In this document: positions 61,382 to 64,000 of the stretch, piece by piece
Position numbering within the stretch: position 1 is the first letter of the stretch
How the letters are laid out: each line of letters starts with the position of its first letter
Translations under genes and position numbers: made by a program
Source of the DNA: Bacteroides fragilis
Lineage (GTDB): Bacteria > Bacteroidota > Bacteroidia > Bacteroidales > Bacteroidaceae
Length of the DNA: 64,000 bases
NCBI RefSeq assembly: GCF_019583405.1
Contig: NZ_SZUU01000012.1
Coordinates: 95,010 to 159,009 of the forward strand
Reading direction: 5' to 3'
Notes under the pieces: model-generated
Databases searched by the model: none
What the model saw: the letters and a program-made list of their open reading frames with translations, nothing else
What the model was told of the DNA's origin: nothing

Positions 61382-63001
61382 ATGAACAAACTCTTTATTA
61401 TGCGAACTCCCCTCTTATGGATCGCGGTAATGACAGCATCCTGCCTCTGGGTCAGTGGATGCACCCAAGAAGAAAAGTATCCATTTCTTCCGGAAAAAGA
61501 TAAGGATTCCGGCATTGTAATACCTATTAACATCAGTATGGCTGAAAATGGTGAGTACAATGCTTACTCTCCGGACAATACTATGTCCCCCCGTCATAAT
61601 GCTCCTCTGATTGCCGAATGGGCAGGGGTAAAAACTCTAAGCCATACCCGCACAAAAGAATCCTCGGAATATAGTGGTCCCGGAATCGCATCCATGGAAC
61701 TGACGGAAGATACCCTTTCCACCCTAACTACCCGTGCAAACACTCTATCTACAGGTATTTACTTTCGTCTGATCGTTTTCCGAAAATCAGGAAGCAACTA
61801 CGTATTCCAATCAGCCGCAGACTATACCTCAAATGGTACTTCCTCGCCTGTACTGAAGCAAGGTAAACTACTCACACGGTCAGGAACGATACGGGTAATC
61901 GGCTACTCCTTCAATACAACTGCGGCATTGGGAGGTATCCCTGCATCATATACCTATAATAGCACCAAGATAGACATTTCAAACATGAATAATGACTTTA
62001 TGACTTATGATTCAGGAGACATAGCCAATGTGAATAGTCTTGATTATAATCTTCCGGTAACATTCAAACAGAAACTGTGCAAACTTACAATAAGCATTAG
62101 TGTAACAGGCTTCACAAGTAATACCATCAGCGGGTGTACAGGAGTATACGTAAAGAAGGGAGGTAATTCAACCTCGTGGGTGATTGGAAGTTCGGCAGTG
62201 GCTATTAATACCAACAACACAGCTTCATTTAATCCAAACACCAACCTGACTACCACTATACGCATGGTTCCCTTCGCAAGTGCCCGGACAATAACAGTAC
62301 ACTTCGACAAGCTGACAGTAGGAAATATAATTACTAATAATGCGGATAATATAGACATTACTTCAACTCAAAGCGTACAATTGAAAGAGGGTATGAGCTA
62401 TACAATGAAAATCCAGTTTAAGAGAAGCCCCGGAATAAATGTTCCGGCAGGTAGCATCAATCTGAGCAATCCGAAAAAAGCATGTACCAATGATGATAAG
62501 CAAAAGTTATCAAAATTGGTATTTGCTGACGGCAATTTAAAAAGTACCGGTGCAAACAACAATTATGTATGGGCAACCAACAAAGAATTTGGCTACTATT
62601 ATCAATGGAAAAAAGACTATAATGGAAACAACATCGATCCTTGTGCCAGACTAAATCCCACAACTTATGGTAGTGGTTGGCGGCTACCTACACGCAATGA
62701 AATGGAAAGGTTAGCGAGATGTACAAATGTGAAAAAGGTCTCTAATGGAGTGAATGGGATATGGTTCCTTAATGCTACAACCGGTATTTTCCTACCGTTA
62801 GGTGGTTGGCGTAATAATAGTTCAGGAACGGCAGCAGAAGAATGGCCTGGAACATACGGTAACTATTTTACGGATGAATCAATTAATACTAATGATTGTT
62901 ATAGAATAGATATATCTCCCGGTGAAGGTAAAGCCGATGTCAATAGTACACAAAAGAGAATGGCATACCAAACTCGTTGTGTCAAAGGACCTAAACTATA
63001 A
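61382..63001 (+). CDS. Fimbrillin-like lipoprotein with FISUMP-like C-terminal domain
   Basis: 539 residues. SPII signal with lipobox VSGC (Cys at about 26). The middle (about 60-350) is Thr/Ser/Asn-rich beta structure like the FimA/Mfa fimbrillin superfamily, with the family-like stretch GTIRVIGYSFN. The C-terminus (about 385-535) resembles the Fibrobacter major-paralogue (FISUMP) module: YGSGWRLPTRNEMERLAR and a final Cys in YQTRCVKGP. A surface adhesin or pilus subunit is likely. Expression depends on the invertible promoter upstream. Confidence 0.75.
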   Translation: MNKLFIMRTPLLWIAVMTASCLWVSGCTQEEKYPFLPEKDKDSGIVIPINISMAENGEYNAYSPDNTMSPRHNAPLIAEWAGVKTLSHTRTKESSEYSGPGIASMELTEDTLSTLTTRANTLSTGIYFRLIVFRKSGSNYVFQSAADYTSNGTSSPVLKQGKLLTRSGTIRVIGYSFNTTAALGGIPASYTYNSTKIDISNMNNDFMTYDSGDIANVNSLDYNLPVTFKQKLCKLTISISVTGFTSNTISGCTGVYVKKGGNSTSWVIGSSAVAINTNNTASFNPNTNLTTTIRMVPFASARTITVHFDKLTVGNIITNNADNIDITSTQSVQLKEGMSYTMKIQFKRSPGINVPAGSINLSNPKKACTNDDKQKLSKLVFADGNLKSTGANNNYVWATNKEFGYYYQWKKDYNGNNIDPCARLNPTTYGSGWRLPTRNEMERLARCTNVKKVSNGVNGIWFLNATTGIFLPLGGWRNNSSGTAAEEWPGTYGNYFTDESINTNDCYRIDISPGEGKADVNSTQKRMAYQTRCVKGPKL

Positions 63002-63040
63002 TATTTCCCCTTAAATAGAAGAAGAGTAAAAAAAACAAAG

Positions 63041-63077
63041 ACAGAAACAGTGCTGATAACCCACTGCCTGTTTTTTT
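63041..63077 (+). terminator. Terminator after the fimbrillin gene
   Basis: ACAG-AA-CAGTG pairs with CACTG-C-CTGT, followed by seven T, 40 bases after the stop codon. Confidence 0.7.
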
Positions 63078-63092
63078 CGGAGATATTCCGTA

Positions 63093-63155
63093 AATTAAAA
63101 TATGAACAAGTCAACTGATTCATTCCGAATCAGTTGACTTGTTCATATTTTAATT
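63093..63155. repeat. 29-base perfect inverted repeat
   Basis: 63093-63121 is the exact complement of 63127-63155 with a 5-base loop. It is much longer than a normal terminator stem and lies directly after one. It could be a bidirectional terminator or the core of a small palindromic element. Confidence 0.8.
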
Positions 63156-63201
63156 ATTCCTCCCAAAAATTCCGAACGCCTCGATCGAAGGAAAAGTCTA
63201 A

Positions 63202-63417
63202 AACAAATCCCCTACTATAGATAGTCAGCACAATTCGTCAGGAATCTATTATGAACCAACTTTGCAAACATTGCCATACCCTGGATACACCAAGTATTTC
63301 GATATTAGCAACCCTACATACTCTGATAGTAACCGTCCAAAAAGCAAGTATAAAACTCAAACAAAAGAAAAGTTCACTTCTCTAATAATAAATATCTTAC
63401 TTAAGTTTCGGAAGTAG
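63202..63417 (+). pseudogene. Possible 3' remnant of a protein gene
   Basis: A frame without a start codon stays open for 71 codons and reads like a protein tail (SSGIYYEPTLQTLPYPGYTK, YFDISNPTYSDSNRPKSK). It begins right after an in-frame stop. It may be the remnant of another surface protein; similarity is not established. The rest of 63156-63750 shows no supported feature. Confidence 0.25.
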
Positions 63418-63750
63418 GTTTACGCTGTCTGAACCGGTATGCTCCATTAACATTGTTAACGCCTTTTTCAGATTGTTTGGTTCTTGTGTGCAAATAACAA
63501 GTCTTTTGCATTTAAAACATTTGTTATTCACATCTACAAAACAAGCTTTAACATTGTGTTAAAACAAAGCTTTTGAGGATAGAAATATTATGCTTTTAAA
63601 ATATTGTTTTTCAGATAGTTAATCTTTGGGTTTGCTTCTCTGCCTCCCAAGTGATCTTTTCGGGCGAAAGTTGTGATACTTGCTTTTTTGTCAACTATAA
63701 ACGAGGACTTACACTTCTGAAACTTGAATATCTTATGTTATAAGAATCAT

Positions 63751-63909
63751 GTTTCAAAGAACGTACGTCTGATGCAACAAAGATAAGGCGCTTTTTTCAT
63801 CTGTGCAAATATTTCTACATTGTTTTAGTTATCAGTCGTTTATCTATTTTCCTTGCATTCGGTGCGGAGAGTGAAAATGGTGTTTCAAAAGACGTACGTT
63901 TTTTGAAAC
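63751..63909. mobile_element. Invertible promoter element 2
   Basis: Inverted repeats 63751-63770 (GTTTCAAAGAACGTACGTCT) and 63890-63909 match with one difference and contain the core AACGTACGT. The inner segment is a near copy of element 1. It holds a minus-strand promoter (TTTG at 63806-63809, 20 bases, TATCTTTG at 63778-63785) pointing left. The sequence right of it (to 64000) copies 61234-61320, so another fimbrillin-like gene probably starts just outside the window, also OFF. Confidence 0.8.
63778..63809 (-). promoter_or_regulatory. Promoter inside invertible element 2, facing left (OFF)
   Basis: TTTG, a 20-base spacer and TATCTTTG on the minus strand, in the same arrangement as in element 1. 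Confidence 0.8.
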
Positions 63910-64000
63910 ACCACCGTGTATTCAAGACTGTTATATCTGATTGTAATACACAAACTTACGCATAATAAAAGTGGTATCAAACAGCCTTTCCGGACTTATA

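Overview
The window looks like a chromosome segment of a Bacteroides species, most probably of the B. fragilis group. The evidence is: repeated TAnnTTTG -7 promoter boxes (several with a TTTG -33 box 20 bases upstream); near absence of Shine-Dalgarno sites; many SPII lipoproteins; Bacteroidales-only families (NVEALA peptides, 6-bladed propeller lipoproteins, DUF3098, DUF4271, DUF4861, fimbrillin-like proteins); and invertible promoters with the ARACGTWCGT core known from B. fragilis. I identified it by reading only; no database search was possible.

Layout. 1-8.9 kb is housekeeping: end of rubrerythrin, nadB, a small membrane protein, lpdA, an S13 D-Ala-D-Ala carboxypeptidase, an acetyl-CoA hydrolase/CoA-transferase and miaB. 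8.97-12.6 kb is a secreted glycosidase pair (GH29 alpha-L-fucosidase, GH2). 13.0-14.8 kb is a reduced hybrid two-component regulator with an AraC output domain. 15.7-35.0 kb is the accessory heart of the window, described below. 35.2-47 kb is a dense housekeeping run: methyltransferase, ftsX, uppP, truB, queA, folK, metK behind a SAM-II-like riboswitch, a LOG protein, hemD, rnpA, yidD, tatD-like, tyrS. 47-50.4 kb is a large tricorn-like S41 protease. A tRNA-Gln follows, then a sulfatase and a kduI/kduD/DUF4861 uronate cluster (51-55.8 kb), and a leftward run of queG, a polysaccharide deacetylase and a 1120-residue DUF2723 membrane protein. The right end (61-64 kb) holds a fimbrillin-like lipoprotein between two near-identical invertible promoters, both now pointing away from the gene on their right.

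The 15.7-35 kb locus contains three diverged copies of one module. Each begins with a membrane-tethered regulator: N-terminal transmembrane helix, about 170-residue periplasmic domain, second transmembrane helix, linker, C-terminal winged helix. Next comes a tandem pair of 10-base repeats placed 29-31 bases before a TAnnTTTG promoter, and then a 77-79 residue NVEALA-type secreted peptide. The repeat sequence is different in each module (TGTAAT, ATGGCAATAA, TTGTAACGC), so each regulator probably reads its own operator. Around the modules lie longer NVEALA proteins with a constant leader and N-terminus but a variable mature part, 6-bladed propeller lipoproteins, thioredoxin-like/DUF1573 lipoproteins and a transglutaminase-like lipoprotein. 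Gene fragments, a frameshifted gene, a deletion scar and duplicated promoters show active recombination. My inference is that this is a diversifying cell-surface peptide secretion or signalling system in which each regulator controls its neighbouring peptide.
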